Source: Xanthomonas euvesicatoria pv. euvesicatoria
GTDB taxonomy: Bacteria; Pseudomonadota; Gammaproteobacteria; Xanthomonadales; Xanthomonadaceae
Assembly (NCBI RefSeq): GCF_020880415.1
Contig: NZ_JAJIUJ010000053.1
Span: forward strand, 1 to 64,000
DNA: 64,000 nucleotides
Direction of reading: 5' to 3'
The position numbers were made by a program, and so were the translations under genes. This document shows positions 36,964 to 46,250 of the stretch, piece by piece. The first letter of the stretch is position 1; each line of letters begins with the position of its first letter. Below the pieces are notes generated by a model. It worked only from the letters and a program-made list of their open reading frames with translations, was not told the DNA's origin and ran no database searches.

Positions 36964-37725
36964 ATGCGTAGCGGTAACCCTGCCCTTCGGGAATCCACAT
37001 TCCTCGACTCCGGCTCCGGCTCGATCGTCACCCGCGACGGTCAGGCGATGACCCTCAACGGCACGGTCAACAAGACCGGCGCGTTGTTGCTGATGGCGGT
37101 GATCACGGCCGCCTTCGCCTGGTCGCAATCGATCGGGGCCGATGGCATGCCGCTGCCCGTCGCGCGCATCTACATGATCGCCGGCGCGATTGGCGGCCTG
37201 GTATTCGCGCTGGCCACCAGCTTCAAGCCGACCTGGGCACCGATCACGGCGCCGCTGTATGCATTGATCGAAGGCTTCTTCCTCGGCTCGATCTCTGCGG
37301 TGTACGAAGCGCGCTTCAACGGCATCGTGTTCCAGGCCGTCCTGCTCACCTTTGGCACCCTGTTCGCGCTGCTGTTCGCGTATCGCAGCGGCATGATCAA
37401 GGCCACCGAGAACTTCAAGCTGGGCGTGGTCGCAGCCACCGGCGGCATTGCACTGGTGTATCTGGCGACCATCGTGCTGGGCTTGTTCGGTGTGCGCATC
37501 CCTTTCATCCACGACTCGGGCCTGATCGGCATCGGCTTCAGCCTGTTCGTGGTGGTGGTGGCAGCACTGAACCTGGTGCTGGACTTCGACTTCATCGAGA
37601 GCGGCGTCGAGCACGGTGCGCCCAAGCACATGGAGTGGTACGGCGCATTCGGCCTGATGGTGACGCTGGTGTGGCTGTACATCGAGTTCCTGCGCCTGCT
37701 GTCGAAGCTGCAGTCGCGCAATTGA
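36964..37725 (+). CDS. Bax1-I/YccA family inner-membrane protein
   Basis: 253 residues, seven predicted membrane helices beginning at about residue 38 (TGALLLMAVITAAFAW) and ending WYGAFGLMVTLVWLYIEFL. The pattern GFFLGSISAVYEARFNGIVFQAVLLTF is typical of this branch of the BAX inhibitor family, with a conserved acidic site near the end (NLVLDFDFIESGVEHGAP). Related proteins modulate the FtsH protease or leak calcium; the role here is unknown. The start has a good ribosome site (ggagaac). Confidence 0.87.
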   Translation: MRSGNPALRESTFLDSGSGSIVTRDGQAMTLNGTVNKTGALLLMAVITAAFAWSQSIGADGMPLPVARIYMIAGAIGGLVFALATSFKPTWAPITAPLYALIEGFFLGSISAVYEARFNGIVFQAVLLTFGTLFALLFAYRSGMIKATENFKLGVVAATGGIALVYLATIVLGLFGVRIPFIHDSGLIGIGFSLFVVVVAALNLVLDFDFIESGVEHGAPKHMEWYGAFGLMVTLVWLYIEFLRLLSKLQSRN

Positions 37726-37809
37726 GCGGGGAATCGGATTGGGGAATCGCAACAGCGTTTCCCCTGCGCTCGATGACCGAGGACGGCTCAGGAGGAATCC
37801 CGAGCAAAC

Positions 37810-37839
37810 AGAAAGGGCGCCTAGGCGCCCTTTCTTTTT
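37810..37839. terminator. Bidirectional terminator between the Bax1-I gene and isocitrate dehydrogenase
   Basis: AGAAAGGGCGCC and GGCGCCCTTTCT make a near-perfect stem; T5 follows on the plus strand and a T-rich run lies on the minus side. It serves both convergent genes. Two GGGGAATC-type heptads lie upstream, at 37728-37747. Confidence 0.88.
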
Positions 37840-37858
37840 GTGCAATTTGCCAGTGCGC

Positions 37859-38866
37859 TCAGAGGCGGCTGGCGATGGCCTTGGCAAAGCCCATGGTGTT
37901 ACCGGTGCCGCCCAGGTCGGGGGTCAACGAATCCTTGGCTTCCAGGGTAGCGACGATGGCTTCGCGCAGGCGCTCGGCGTTCTGCGGCTGACCGATGTGG
38001 TCCAGCATCTGCGCTGCGCCCAGCAGCAGCGCGCACGGGTTGGCCTTGCCCTGCCCTGCGATATCCGGCGCCGAGCCGTGCACGGCTTCGAAGATCGCCG
38101 CGTCCAGACCGATGTTGGCACCCGGGGCCAGGCCCAGGCCGCCGACCAGACCGGCGCACAGGTCGGAGATGATGTCGCCGAACAGGTTGGTAGTCACGAT
38201 GATGTCGAACTGCTCCGGACGCATCACCAGCTGCATGCAGGTGTTGTCGACGATCATTTCCTGGAATTCGATGTCCGGATACTGCGCGGCGACATCGCGA
38301 GCCACCTTCAGGAACAGGCCCGAGGTCGACTTGATGATGTTGGCCTTGTGCACGGCGGTGACCTTCTTGCGGCCGGTGCTCTTGGCCAGCTCGAAGGCGT
38401 AGCGCACGATGCGCTCGGAGCCCTTGCGGGTGATCCGGGTGCCGGAGAACGCGGTCTCGCCATCCTCGGACACGGTCTGGCCTTCGCTCAGGTACGCGCC
38501 TTCGGTGTTTTCGCGGACGGTGATCAGGTCCACGCCGTCGGCGAAACGCGACTTGGTGTTCGGGAACGACTTGGCCGGACGCACGTTGGCGTACAGGTCG
38601 AACTTGCGACGCATGGCGACGTTGATCGAGCTGAAACCCTCGCCGACCGGCGTGGTCAGCGGGCTTTTCAACGCCACCTTGTTCTTGCTGATCGACGCCA
38701 GAGTGGACTCGGGCAGCAGATCGCCATGCTTTTCCAGGGCGACCAGGCCGGCGTCGGCGTACTCGTAGGTCAGGCCAGCCTGCAGCGCGTCGAGCACGAA
38801 CAGCGTGGCATCCATGATCTCCGGGCCGATGCCGTCGCCGCGGATGACCGTGATTGTCTGCGTCAT
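37859..38866 (-). CDS. Isocitrate dehydrogenase, probably NAD-dependent
   Basis: 335 residues, similar in size to eukaryotic-type and archaeal NAD-IDH subunits and unlike the 740-residue monomeric or 415-residue NADP enzymes. The substrate-binding run FSSINVAMRRKFDLYANVRP has the Ser-Asn-Arg pattern of isocitrate enzymes, not the isopropylmalate form. NLFGDIISDLCAGLVGGLGLAPGANIG holds the metal Asp residues, and EAVHGSAPDIAGQGKANP is the cofactor loop; Asp-Ile after HGSAP favours NAD. It oxidises isocitrate to 2-oxoglutarate in the TCA cycle. The cofactor preference is inferred from that loop. Confidence 0.85.
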   Translation of the reverse strand: MTQTITVIRGDGIGPEIMDATLFVLDALQAGLTYEYADAGLVALEKHGDLLPESTLASISKNKVALKSPLTTPVGEGFSSINVAMRRKFDLYANVRPAKSFPNTKSRFADGVDLITVRENTEGAYLSEGQTVSEDGETAFSGTRITRKGSERIVRYAFELAKSTGRKKVTAVHKANIIKSTSGLFLKVARDVAAQYPDIEFQEMIVDNTCMQLVMRPEQFDIIVTTNLFGDIISDLCAGLVGGLGLAPGANIGLDAAIFEAVHGSAPDIAGQGKANPCALLLGAAQMLDHIGQPQNAERLREAIVATLEAKDSLTPDLGGTGNTMGFAKAIASRL

Positions 38867-39092
38867 AACGTTGGGTTTCCGAACTTGAAGGGGGGAGCGC
38901 CAGCCGCGATAACCGGCAGAGCGGCGCAAGGAGGTTTCACGGGCAATTATGCCCGATGCCGGTGAAGGCGCCCAAACCGACCTTGGTCTAAGGGTGCAGG
39001 CGCCCGAACGCAACGCGCCGCCTCGGTGGGCGGCGCGTGCGTTACTCGCTTTGACGAACCCCGACCGACGCTTGCGCGCCGCAGTGACCCGT

Positions 39093-39488
39093 TCAGTCGT
39101 GTGCGTGCTGGGCCGGCGCCTGCGCACCGCCTTCGAGCTGGTCCAGGAAATCCACCGCGCGGCGAAGATGCGGGATGACAATGGAGCCGCCGACCACCAG
39201 GCCGACCGAGAAGGTTTCGAAGAACTCTTCCCGGGTCACGCCGGCTTCCTTGCACTGGGCCACGTGATAGCTGATGCAGTCGTCGCAGCGCAGCACCATC
39301 GAGGCGACCAGGCCGAGCAGTTCCTTGGTCTTCACGTCCAGCGCGCCGGCCTGGTAGGTCTGGGTGTCCAGCGCGAAGAACCGCCGCACCACCTGGTTCG
39401 GCTCGGCCAGGATGCGCTGGTTCATGCGCTGGCGGAATTGCGTGAACTCGCGCAGGCGGTCGGCGCTGCCGTCGTCGGGACCACTCAT
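39093..39488 (-). CDS. Carboxymuconolactone decarboxylase/AhpD-like protein
   Basis: A 131-residue all-helical protein. The AhpD-type redox motif is CDDCISYH (CxxC followed by His) within LLGLVASMVLRCDDCISYHVAQCKEAGVTREEFFE. Such proteins work as thiol peroxidase partners or stress-response enzymes. Its ATG overlaps the glutaredoxin stop (ATGA), so the two thiol proteins are translated together, which fits a redox role. The exact substrate is not known. Confidence 0.85.
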   Translation of the reverse strand: MSGPDDGSADRLREFTQFRQRMNQRILAEPNQVVRRFFALDTQTYQAGALDVKTKELLGLVASMVLRCDDCISYHVAQCKEAGVTREEFFETFSVGLVVGGSIVIPHLRRAVDFLDQLEGGAQAPAQHAHD

Positions 39489-39793
39489 GCCTGGCCGCCC
39501 GCGCTGCCGGCCAGCAGCGGCTCGAGCTTGCCGGCACGATGCATGGCCATCATGTCGTCGTAGCCGCCCACGTGAACGTCGCCGACGAAGATCTGCGGCA
39601 CGCTGGTGCGCTTGGCCAGGGCGATCATCCTGTCGCGTTCGGCCGGGTCCAGGTCGATCCGCACCTCGGTCCAGGTCTTGCCCTTGCTCTTGAGGAAGTT
39701 CTTGGCCGCCACGCAATACGGGCAAATGGCAGAGGAATACAGGGTGATCTGCGGGCCGGAGGCCGCATCCTGATCGGTATGGTCTTGGCTCAC
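39485..39793 (-). CDS. grxC: Glutaredoxin (GrxC type)
   Basis: 102 residues from GTG 39793 ((M)SQDHTDQDAASGPQITLYSS). The active site CPYC is at about residues 24-27; TSVPQIFVGDVHVGGYDDMMA carries the cis-Pro and glutathione-binding positions. It reduces disulfides using glutathione. The 15-residue N-terminal extension is longer than in E. coli GrxC, but an ATG further upstream would extend it still more without support. Confidence 0.9.
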   Translation of the reverse strand: MSQDHTDQDAASGPQITLYSSAICPYCVAAKNFLKSKGKTWTEVRIDLDPAERDRMIALAKRTSVPQIFVGDVHVGGYDDMMAMHRAGKLEPLLAGSAGGQA

Positions 39794-39942
39794 GGGAAAC
39801 TCCGTGGTTGGTGTGAGGTCTGACACATGGTACCGGGCGACTGGAATTTCCATGTCGTCACCGCAACACTGTGGGTTAACCGATGATTCACGCCTCTGCG
39901 CCGGGCTGCCTGCATGCTCCGCGCACCACCTGGGAGTTCCAC

Positions 39943-41589
39943 TTGCGCCTGCTACCGCTCGCCACTGCCCTTACGCTGGCCGTCGCCATGGGCGTGGCAC
40001 CTGCGCAGGAAAGCCGCCTGCCCGATATCGGTTCGTCGGCCGGCGAGTTGCTGACCCCGGCCCGCCAGGCCGAATACGGCAGGATGACGCTGGCCGAGTT
40101 GCGCAACTACGACTACGTGCTGGACGACCCGCTGATCACCGACTGGCTGCAGACCATGGGCACCCGGCTGGGCGCCAACAGCGACCAACCGCAGCAGCCG
40201 TTTACGTTTTTCATGCTGCGCGACCGCCAGATCAATGCATTCGCCACGCTGGGCGGCTACATCGCCGTCAATGCCGGGCTGGTGTTGACCGCCGAGCGCG
40301 AGGACGAAGTGGCGGCGGTGCTGTCGCACGAAATCGCCCACGTCACCCAGCAGCACGTGCTACGTGGAGTGGAGCGAGCGCAGCGCGACCAGATTCCGAT
40401 CCTGCTCGGCATGCTGGCGGCGGTGGTGGCAGCGCAGCAGGCCGGTGGCAATTCCAAGGGCGACGCCACCATGGCCACCATCACCAGCGCAATGGGGCTG
40501 ATGCAGCAGCGCCAGATCGACTACACCCGCTCCAACGAATCCGAAGCCGACCGGCTGGGCATCCGCACGTTGGCGCGCAGCGGCTACGACGTGGATGCGA
40601 TGGCCGGCTTCTTCGAGCGCATGTCGGTGGCGATGCGCGCCAACGAGGGCGGCTACAGCGCGCCGGATTTCCTGCAGACCCATCCGGTGACCGTCACCCG
40701 CATCAGCGAGGCCAAGTCGCGCGCCGAACAGATGAAGAAGAACACCGTGGTGCTGACCACCTCGGTGCCGGGCGGGACGCGCCAGGAGCGCGTAGACCCG
40801 GCCGACCCGTCGCTGTCGGAGCCGCTCAGTCGCAATGGCAACGCGCTGCTCCCTTACGCGCTGCGGTTGCCGGTGGATGCGCTCAGCCGCGGCGGCGACC
40901 AGCAGGGTTTCGATTGGGCCAAGGAACGCCTGCGTGTGCTCAGCGCAGCCACGCCGGATGCGGCCATTCGCGAGTACGAAAACCTGCGCCGCAGCGCCAA
41001 ACAAGGCTTGAGCGATCCGCAGCGCTATGGCCTGGCGCTGGCGCGGCTGCGCAACAGCGGCGGGCGGCCGGGCGAGCCGATGGCCGAGCTGACCAGCCTG
41101 CTCGAGGCGCATCCGGACAATGTGTGGCTGGCGCTGGGCCTGAGCGAGGCGCAGGCGCGCGTGGGTCCGCGCGAGGCGGCCAATGCCCGCTTCGATGCGC
41201 TGCTCAAGCAATTGCCGAACAACCGCGCGGTTGCGCTGACCTATGCCACTGCGCTCAACGAGCAGGCCAGCAAGGAATCCGGCCAGCGCGCGCGCCAGGT
41301 GCTGGAACCGTTGTTGCACCGGAGCAGCGACGACCCATTGCTGCAACAGAGCTACGCGCGGGCCTGCGAGCTGTCCGGCGACCCATTGCGCGCCAGCGAA
41401 GCGTATGCGGAGGCGGCGTTCTTGAACGGCCGCGCCGAACAGGCCCTGATCCAGCTGGAAGCACTGAAGAAGAAAGATCTCGACTATGTGACACGGGCGC
41501 GCGTGGATGCGCGCATCGCCGCGATCACCCCAACCGTGCTGGAGTTGCGTCGCCAGGGGATCCGCGACCCGGATTTGTCCACGCGCTGA
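39943..41589 (+). CDS. Periplasmic M48 metalloprotease with TPR repeats (BepA-like)
   Basis: An outer-membrane assembly protease. TTG 39943 (ribosome site tgggag) gives a normal signal peptide, (M)RLLPLATALTLAVAMGVAPAQ; the ATG at 39883 would add 20 residues and lacks a ribosome site. The protease domain has NAFATLGGYIAVNAGLVLTA, the zinc site HEIAHVTQQH (HExxH) and the third ligand in NESEADRLGIRTL. The second half (about residues 300-545) is TPR-like (NVWLALGLSEAQARVGPREAA). E. coli BepA degrades stalled LptD and BamA; the same role is inferred here. Confidence 0.88.
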   Translation: MRLLPLATALTLAVAMGVAPAQESRLPDIGSSAGELLTPARQAEYGRMTLAELRNYDYVLDDPLITDWLQTMGTRLGANSDQPQQPFTFFMLRDRQINAFATLGGYIAVNAGLVLTAEREDEVAAVLSHEIAHVTQQHVLRGVERAQRDQIPILLGMLAAVVAAQQAGGNSKGDATMATITSAMGLMQQRQIDYTRSNESEADRLGIRTLARSGYDVDAMAGFFERMSVAMRANEGGYSAPDFLQTHPVTVTRISEAKSRAEQMKKNTVVLTTSVPGGTRQERVDPADPSLSEPLSRNGNALLPYALRLPVDALSRGGDQQGFDWAKERLRVLSAATPDAAIREYENLRRSAKQGLSDPQRYGLALARLRNSGGRPGEPMAELTSLLEAHPDNVWLALGLSEAQARVGPREAANARFDALLKQLPNNRAVALTYATALNEQASKESGQRARQVLEPLLHRSSDDPLLQQSYARACELSGDPLRASEAYAEAAFLNGRAEQALIQLEALKKKDLDYVTRARVDARIAAITPTVLELRRQGIRDPDLSTR

Positions 41590-41705
41590 TCGCCGATGCA
41601 TTGCCGGCTGTTCACGACGACAGGGCATCGCGCGGCCGCCTCCCGGTAACGGAACTGCCCAGTCCGCTTCACGCCCCTGTTTCGCCACGCAGGCGCCGCC
41701 GCGGA

Positions 41706-41727
41706 TGTCACATTAGAGTCACAAAAC
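41706..41727 (+). promoter_or_regulatory. Pho box upstream of phoB
   Basis: Two GTCACA units 11 bp apart (41707-41712 and 41718-41723) in TGTCACATTAGAGTCACAAA, 45-66 bp before the phoB start. Direct half-sites at 11-bp spacing are the PhoB-binding pattern, so phoBR is probably self-activated under phosphate limitation. Confidence 0.7.
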
Positions 41728-41771
41728 CGTAGTCTACTGGCGATCAACCAAAGCCAGACGGTAAGCCCCGC

Positions 41772-42461
41772 GTGCAGAAACGCATTCTGATCGTCGATGA
41801 CGAACCCGCGATCCGCGATATGGTGGCGTTCGCGCTGCGCAAAGGCGAGTTCGAGCCCATCCATGCCGGCGATGCCCGCGAGGCGCAGACCGCCATCGCC
41901 GACCGCGTGCCGGACCTGATCCTGCTGGACTGGATGTTGCCGGGCACCAGCGGGCTGGACCTGGCAAGGCGCTGGCGCAAGGAGCAGCTGACCCGCGAGA
42001 TTCCGATCATCATGCTCACCGCGCGCGGCGAAGAAAACGACCGCGTGGGCGGCCTGGAAGCCGGCGTCGACGATTACGTGGTCAAGCCGTTCTCGGCACG
42101 CGAGCTGCTGGCGCGCATCCGCGCGGTGATGCGGCGCACCCGCGAAGACGACGAAGACGGTAGCGTGGCGGTCGGCAAGCTGCGCATCGACGGCGCCGCG
42201 CACCGGGTGTTCGCCGGCGATGCGCCGGTGCCGATCGGCCCGACCGAATATCGTCTGCTGCACTTTTTCATGACACACCCCGAGCGCGTGTATACACGCA
42301 CCCAGCTGCTGGACCATGTCTGGGGTGGCAGCGTGTATGTGGAAGAGCGCACCATCGACGTGCATATCCGCCGCCTGCGCAAGACGCTGGAACCGTTCGG
42401 GCTGGAAAACATGGTGCAGACCGTGCGCGGCTCGGGCTATCGTTTTTCCTCGGCGACCTGA
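41772..42461 (+). CDS. phoB: Phosphate regulon response regulator PhoB
   Basis: 229 residues from a GTG start. The receiver has acidic DDE (VDDEPAIRD), the phospho-Asp in LILLDWMLPG, the Thr in MLTARGEE and the Lys in DYVVKPFS. The OmpR-type DNA-binding domain ends ERTIDVHIRRLRKTL and VRGSGYRFS. It activates phosphate-scavenging genes when phosphorylated by PhoR, encoded next. Confidence 0.96.
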   Translation: MQKRILIVDDEPAIRDMVAFALRKGEFEPIHAGDAREAQTAIADRVPDLILLDWMLPGTSGLDLARRWRKEQLTREIPIIMLTARGEENDRVGGLEAGVDDYVVKPFSARELLARIRAVMRRTREDDEDGSVAVGKLRIDGAAHRVFAGDAPVPIGPTEYRLLHFFMTHPERVYTRTQLLDHVWGGSVYVEERTIDVHIRRLRKTLEPFGLENMVQTVRGSGYRFSSAT

Positions 42462-42534
42462 CGTGCCGCAAAGCCGCCCCGGCCGCAGTCCGGCCGGGTG
42501 GCTGCCTACCTGACGCTTCGTGGTAACGCCTTCC

Positions 42535-43863
42535 ATGCCTCAACACATCCGTTCCGCCTGGCTCAAGACGCTCGGCACTCTCGCGCTGTTGTTGGGCGCT
42601 GCCGTCGTCGTCGGCGTGCTGATCGGGCATGTGTGGATGGCGCTGACGCTCACCGCTCTGGGCGTGCTGGCCTGGCATTACTGGCGGCTGCGCCAGGTGC
42701 TGCGGCGGCTGACTGCACGCCAGCGTGCCGAGCCTGCGGCCGGGATCGGGGCCTGGAACGAACTGGACCGGCTGCTGTATCGCAGCCAGGACGAAATGCG
42801 CGCGCGCAAGCGGCGCCTGATCGAAATGTTGCGCACCTACCGCGCCGCGGCGCAGGCGCTGCCGGATGCAGTGGTGGTCGTGGATCGCAACAGCCAGCGC
42901 GTGCAGTGGTTCAACAAGGCGGCCGGCGGTTTGCTCGGCCTGCACCATCCCGGCGACATGGGCGTGTCGATCGTGGAGCGGCTGCAGCCGTTGCCGCTGG
43001 CGCATTGGCTGGCGGCCGGGCGCAACGCCGAGCCGATGCTGGATGCCGCCTCGCCGGCAGACCCGGATCTTCGCCTGAATCTGCGCCTGATCCCCTACTC
43101 CGACGACTACTGGCTGCTGGTGGCGCGCGATGTCAGCAAGCTGCTGCGGCTGGAACAGGTGCGCCGCGATTTCGTGGCCAACGTCTCGCATGAACTGCGT
43201 ACCCCGCTGACGGTGGTGCACGGTTATCTGGACATGCTCGACCCGGAAGACTTCCCCGATTCGGGTCCGATGCTGGCGGAAATGCGCAAGCAATCCCAGC
43301 GCATGGCGCAGCTGGTCGAAGACCTGCTGACGCTGTCGCGGCTGGAATCGCAGGAAGAACTCGGCGAAGAACACGTGGCGATGGCGCCGATGCTGTCGAC
43401 CTTGCGCCGCGAGGCCGAGGCGCACAGCCAGGGCCGCCACACCGTGGAGGTGATCGACGAGGCCGGCGTGGATCTGCTCGGCTCCAACAAGGAGCTGCAC
43501 AGTGCGTTTTCCAACCTGGTGACCAATGCGGTGCGCTACACGCCCGGCGGCGGCACGGTGACGATCCGTTTCGTGCGCGAAGGCGATGGTGCGGCGCTGG
43601 CCGTGCGCGACACCGGCTATGGCATTCCCGCCTCGCACCTGCCGCGCATCACCGAACGCTTCTACCGTGTGTCCAGCAGCCGCTCGCGCGAGAGCGGCGG
43701 CACCGGGCTGGGGCTGTCGATCGTCAAGCACATCCTGGGGCTGCATCAGGCGCGCCTGGACATCGAAAGCGAAGTGGGACGCGGCAGCGAATTCTCGTGT
43801 CATTTCGTGCCTGCGCGCGTCGTGCAGCGCGAGCAATCGGTGCCACTGTCACGCTCGGCGTGA
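42535..43863 (+). CDS. phoR: Phosphate regulon sensor kinase PhoR
   Basis: About 442 residues; a GTG at 42520 is an alternative start. Two membrane helices (about residues 10-45) precede a PAS domain (ALPDAVVVVDRNSQRVQWFN). The H box is FVANVSHELRTPLTVVHGY; the ATPase has NLVTNAVRYT (N), VRDTGYGIP (G1), FYRVSSSRSR (F) and GTGLGLSIVKHIL (G2). It normally senses the state of the Pst transporter via PhoU, neither of which is in this window. Confidence 0.95.
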   Translation: MPQHIRSAWLKTLGTLALLLGAAVVVGVLIGHVWMALTLTALGVLAWHYWRLRQVLRRLTARQRAEPAAGIGAWNELDRLLYRSQDEMRARKRRLIEMLRTYRAAAQALPDAVVVVDRNSQRVQWFNKAAGGLLGLHHPGDMGVSIVERLQPLPLAHWLAAGRNAEPMLDAASPADPDLRLNLRLIPYSDDYWLLVARDVSKLLRLEQVRRDFVANVSHELRTPLTVVHGYLDMLDPEDFPDSGPMLAEMRKQSQRMAQLVEDLLTLSRLESQEELGEEHVAMAPMLSTLRREAEAHSQGRHTVEVIDEAGVDLLGSNKELHSAFSNLVTNAVRYTPGGGTVTIRFVREGDGAALAVRDTGYGIPASHLPRITERFYRVSSSRSRESGGTGLGLSIVKHILGLHQARLDIESEVGRGSEFSCHFVPARVVQREQSVPLSRSA

Positions 43864-43975
43864 TATGTAGTCAGTGCGCGCCGCAGCGCGCTGCGATGGA
43901 CGCGTCTGCCACGCGCCGCATTGCCTGCGTTGCGCGCCCCAGGCAATTACACAACCCGTCTTGACGATCGATTCC

Positions 43976-46078
43976 ATGGGCCACGCCAAAGAACTGCACG
44001 ACATCACACCCGGCGACGACATCGCCACCGATCCGTTGCGTGATCCGGCGCTGTACATCAACCGCGAGCTGTCGCAACTGGACTTCAATTTCCGGGTGCT
44101 GGCGCAGGCGCTCGACGAGCAGGTGCCATTGCTGGAACGGCTGCGCTTCCTGTGCATCTCGTGCACCAACCTGGACGAGTTCTTCGAAATCCGCGCGGCC
44201 ACGGTGCGGCACGCACAGGAGTTCGGGCTGCCGCCAGCACCGGACGGGCTGAGCCCGACCGCCATCCTCAACGCCGTGCACGATCGCGCCGCCAAATTGG
44301 TCGAGCAGCAATACCACGCGTGGAACGAGGTGCTGCGGCCGGCGATGGAAGACGCAGGCGTTGCCGTACTCAGCCGCTCGGCATGGACGGCGCGGCAGAA
44401 ACGCTGGCTGCGTGCGTATTTCCGCAACGAGATCATGCCGGTGCTGTCGCCGCTGGGCCTGGACCCGGCGCACCCGTTCCCGAAGATCCTCAACAAGACC
44501 TTGAACATCGTGGTGGTGCTGGAAGGCCAGGACGCGTTCGGTCGCGCCGGGCATCTGGCCATCGTGCGCGCACCACGTTCGCTGCCGCGCATCATCCAGC
44601 TGCCGGCCAGCCTGTCGCCGGAGGGCACGCAGAGCTTCGTGTTCCTGTCGTCGGTGTTGTCCGCATTCGTCGACGAGCTGTTCCCGGGCATGCAGGTAAT
44701 GGGCTCATACCAGTTCCGCGTCACCCGCAATTCCGAACTGGTGGTGGACGAGGAAGAAGTCGAAAACCTGGCACTGGCGCTGCGCGATGAACTGGTCACG
44801 CGCGGCTACCGTCCGGCGGTGCGGCTGGAGATCGCGCACGATTGCCCGGCGCCGATCCTGCGCACCTTGTTGCAGAATTTCGGCCTGAACGAGAACGCGG
44901 TGTACCGCATCACCGGGCCGGTCAACCTGAGCCGCGTCACCCAGGTCTATGACCTGGTGCAGCGCCCCGAACTCAAGTATCCCTCGTTCAATCCGCGCAC
45001 CTTGCGCGACAGCGAGGGCATCTTCGAGATCGTCAAAAAAGGCGATGTGTTGCTGCATCACCCCTTCGATGCGTTTACCGCGGTGCTGGATGTCATCCGC
45101 CAGGCCGCGGTCGACCCGAACGTGCTGGCGATCAAGCAGACGCTGTACCGCACCGGCAAGGATTCGTTGATTGTCGATGCGCTGATTCTGGCCGCGCGCA
45201 ACGGCAAGGACGTCACGGTGGTGGTGGAGTTGCGTGCGCGCTTCGATGAAGAAGCCAACCTGGGCCTGGCCGACAAGCTGCAGGAAGCCGGCGTGCAGGT
45301 GGTCTACGGCGTGGTCGGCTTCAAGACCCACGCCAAGATGCTGCTGATCGTGCGCCGCGAGGGCCGCAAGCTCAAACGCTACGTGCACCTGGGCACCGGC
45401 AATTACCACAGCGGCACCGCGCGCCTGTATACCGACATCAGCCTGATCACCGCCGATGCCGAGATCGGCAACGACGTGCACATGCTGTTCCAGCAGTTGT
45501 CCGGACTTGCGCCGCGCATGAAGCTGGACCAGTTGCTGCAGTCGCCGTTTACGCTGCATGCGGGCGTGTTGAAGCGGATCGATCGCGAGACACGGCTGGC
45601 CCGCAAGGGTCGCCCGGGCCGCATCATCGCCAAGATGAACGCCCTCAACGAACCACAAGTGGTGCGTGCGTTGTACATGGCCTCGCAGGCAGGGGTGCAG
45701 ATCGATCTGATCGTGCGCGGGGCCTGCACGCTGCGCCCCGGGGTGCCAGGCGTGTCCGACAACATCCGCGTGCGTTCGATCGTGGGCCGCTTTCTGGAAC
45801 ATAGCCGCGTGTACTGGTTCGGCAACGACGGGGCCGCCGAGTTGTACTGCGCCAGTGCCGACTGGCTGGAACGCAATCTGCTGCGGCGGGTGGAGACCTG
45901 CTTTCCGATCCTGGAACCGGACCTGGCCAAGCGCATCTATCGCGAAGTGCTGCAGAACTATCTGGACGACAACGTCAGCGCCTGGGAGCTGGACGCCGAG
46001 GGCGTGTACCACAAGCGCACGCCCGCCCCGGGCGAGCCGGCGCATTCGGCGCAGATGACATTGCTCGAGCGGATCTGA
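43976..46078 (+). CDS. ppk: Polyphosphate kinase 1
   Basis: 700 residues; it reversibly makes polyphosphate from ATP. Start MGHAKELHDITPG; the N-domain has YINRELSQLDFNFRVLAQA. Catalytic histidines are in GFKTHAKMLL and YVHLGTGNYHSGTARLYTD, with VDALILAARNGKDVTVVVELRARFDEEANL before them. The C-terminal domain holds DRETRLARKGRPGRIIAKMN. It follows phoR after about 110 bp, pointing to control by phosphate status. Confidence 0.95.
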   Translation: MGHAKELHDITPGDDIATDPLRDPALYINRELSQLDFNFRVLAQALDEQVPLLERLRFLCISCTNLDEFFEIRAATVRHAQEFGLPPAPDGLSPTAILNAVHDRAAKLVEQQYHAWNEVLRPAMEDAGVAVLSRSAWTARQKRWLRAYFRNEIMPVLSPLGLDPAHPFPKILNKTLNIVVVLEGQDAFGRAGHLAIVRAPRSLPRIIQLPASLSPEGTQSFVFLSSVLSAFVDELFPGMQVMGSYQFRVTRNSELVVDEEEVENLALALRDELVTRGYRPAVRLEIAHDCPAPILRTLLQNFGLNENAVYRITGPVNLSRVTQVYDLVQRPELKYPSFNPRTLRDSEGIFEIVKKGDVLLHHPFDAFTAVLDVIRQAAVDPNVLAIKQTLYRTGKDSLIVDALILAARNGKDVTVVVELRARFDEEANLGLADKLQEAGVQVVYGVVGFKTHAKMLLIVRREGRKLKRYVHLGTGNYHSGTARLYTDISLITADAEIGNDVHMLFQQLSGLAPRMKLDQLLQSPFTLHAGVLKRIDRETRLARKGRPGRIIAKMNALNEPQVVRALYMASQAGVQIDLIVRGACTLRPGVPGVSDNIRVRSIVGRFLEHSRVYWFGNDGAAELYCASADWLERNLLRRVETCFPILEPDLAKRIYREVLQNYLDDNVSAWELDAEGVYHKRTPAPGEPAHSAQMTLLERI

Positions 46079-46250
46079 GCGCGCACTGCCGCACGCCAGG
46101 TGGCAAGCCGCTTGCGCAGGCATGCGGCATGCCCATCACGGCGATTGACCGCCCGCTTCCCGCGCTTGCGAATGCAGATCTGGTGCGCCTGCCGCTGGGC
46201 GCACGCATGGCCTCTCACGTGGCCAACAGCCCATCGGCTACCATGCGGCC

